Shown: positions 14,362 through 14,869 of the stretch, piece by piece
Layout of the letters: each line of letters opens with the position of its first letter
Position numbering within the stretch: the first letter of the stretch is position 1
From: JBBSJV01 sp038256935
GTDB lineage: Bacteria; Patescibacteriota; JACMRA01
Reading direction: 5' to 3'
Length of the DNA stretch: 14,869 nt
Assembly (NCBI GenBank): GCA_038256935.1
Contig: JBBSJV010000030.1
Coordinates: 1 to 14,869 of the forward strand
Notes under the pieces: model-generated
What the model was told of the DNA's origin: nothing
Databases searched by the model: none
Seen by the model: the letters and a program-made list of their open reading frames with translations, nothing else
Translations under genes and position numbers: made by a program

Positions 14362-14743
14362 TTAAAAACATCCCCAATTAGACATTTTTTGACTGTATCC
14401 TGTGATAACTGTTATCTCAAAGTCTAAATCTTGCTTAGAAAGCAAACTAAGGGCTGTTATTCTGGAGTGACCTTCAAGGATTACTTGTTTTTTGTAATCT
14501 GAAACTAAGATGATCGGATCAACTTGTTTTTAGATTTTAGATTTTAATTTGTTTAGAAAAATCTATAAATTTTTGAATTAATTTCATTTCCGTTAAATTG
14601 TTTTCTTTGATATTTTGCCCTGCTATTAGTGGCTTTCTTGTGTTCAGGCTTAATTCATTCCAATAACTATAATCAATATAATCAACATTCTCAAGAAGAT
14701 ATAAAGCAGTAACTTTGTTTTGATACCATCTTCCCCCCAACAA
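14362..14743 (-). pseudogene. degraded gene with ParB-like LEGHSR motif
   Basis: Two minus-strand pieces appear to belong to one protein. The first (14743-14537) reads LLGGRWYQNKVTALYLLE and ends KQIKI before TAA. The second (14529-14362) reads KQVDPIILVSDYKK, then VILEGHSRITALSLL, and ends NWGCF. They are separated by a 7-bp tandem duplication (AGATTTT twice, 14532-14545) that shifts the frame, plus a TAA. The LEGHSR segment resembles the DGHHR-type motif of ParB/Srx-like proteins; this is tentative. There is no proper start: the frame is open upstream only to a TAG inside the presumed IS end, so the 5' part was probably cut off by the insertion. Confidence 0.5.
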
Positions 14744-14760
14744 TCTAATGCAACAAAATA
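14735..14760 (+). mobile_element. possible left end of an IS30-like element
   Basis: CTAATGCAACAAAATAAC resembles the inner part of IS30-family terminal repeats (CAACGCAACAGTTAT in IS30, from memory). It sits between a broken gene and a transposase-like start, next to a run of six C that could be the target. The right end is outside the window, so the exact boundary and family are uncertain. Confidence 0.3.
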
Positions 14761-14778
14761 ACTACTATATGTTACAAT
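14750..14778 (+). promoter_or_regulatory. promoter of the right-edge gene
   Basis: An extended -10, TGTTACAAT (box TACAAT at 14773-14778), lies 6 nt before the ATG at 14785. GCAACA, 17 bp upstream, is a weak -35. This again predicts a leaderless transcript. Confidence 0.5.
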
Positions 14779-14784
14779 TGTTGT

Positions 14785-14869
14785 ATGAAGAAAAAATACT
14801 TTAGACTTACTTCTCTTGATAGAGAAAAAATACAGTATTACCGCACTGAAAAGAAGCTTAATCCAAATC
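14785..14869 (+). CDS. partial protein, possibly IS30-like transposase N terminus
   Basis: Only 28 codons are in the window: MKKKYFRLTSLDREKIQYY, then RTEKKLNPN, before the right edge. The pattern LTxxDREKIxxYR resembles the N-terminal helix-turn-helix of IS30-family transposases, which bind the terminal repeats. The adjacent repeat-like sequence and broken neighbour agree with this. With so few residues, another helix-turn-helix protein is possible. Confidence 0.45.
   Translation, partial: MKKKYFRLTSLDREKIQYYRTEKKLNPN

Noticed and set aside
14412..14424. Palindrome GATAACTGTTATC as an operator
   Set aside because: It lies within the degraded minus-strand coding sequence, has no adjacent promoter, and such short palindromes are expected by chance in AT-rich DNA.

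Overview
The window is low-GC bacterial DNA using the standard bacterial code: genes end in TAA, TAG or TGA, and no conserved motif needs a recoded stop. The gene set suggests a Patescibacteria/CPR-like genome. It shows a bacterial AspRS together with an archaeal-type AspRS, promoter boxes that sit almost on the start codons, little Shine-Dalgarno sequence and tight convergent packing. The lineage is an inference; no 16S or ribosomal protein marker is present.

Left part (1-5644, minus strand): a 248-bp edge region with an AT palindrome and the rpoC terminator, then rpoC (RNA polymerase beta'). The gene upstream of rpoC is not rpoB. It is a RecG reading frame that keeps only the helicase core, lacking about 270 N-terminal residues. 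Between them lies a compact control region with a strong extended -10 promoter, a 10-codon frame, a terminator-like hairpin and a second TATAAT next to the rpoC ATG.

Middle part (5645-9237): a WecA/MraY-family membrane phosphosugar transferase (+), an unknown disordered protein (-), GalU (+) and an RluA-family pseudouridine synthase (-), arranged as divergent and convergent pairs. WecA and GalU fit surface polysaccharide or envelope synthesis. Only 32 bp separate galU and rluA, and no terminator is visible there.

Right part (9238-14330, plus strand): bacterial AspRS, a small VOC protein and an AlkD-like DNA glycosylase broken by a frameshift; then a 486-bp non-coding stretch; then an archaeal-type AspRS carrying the His/Pro signature of non-discriminating enzymes, which also charge tRNA-Asn with Asp for GatCAB amidation. 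The most interesting signal is a structured element of about 111-122 bp present three times (9292-9412, 12541-12651, 12864-12985). Each copy has the same 17-nt core exactly 24 nt from its start and closes with a long terminal stem whose pairing is kept by compensating changes. One copy precedes each AspRS gene. The third precedes a small transcription unit (12676-12836) with a near-consensus promoter and a strong intrinsic terminator. This looks like an undescribed cis-regulatory or small-RNA family tied to Asp/Asn-tRNA synthesis; a MITE-like repeat is the main alternative.

Right edge (14331-14869): a degraded minus-strand gene with an LEGHSR motif, abutting what looks like the left end of an IS30-like element whose transposase runs off the window.
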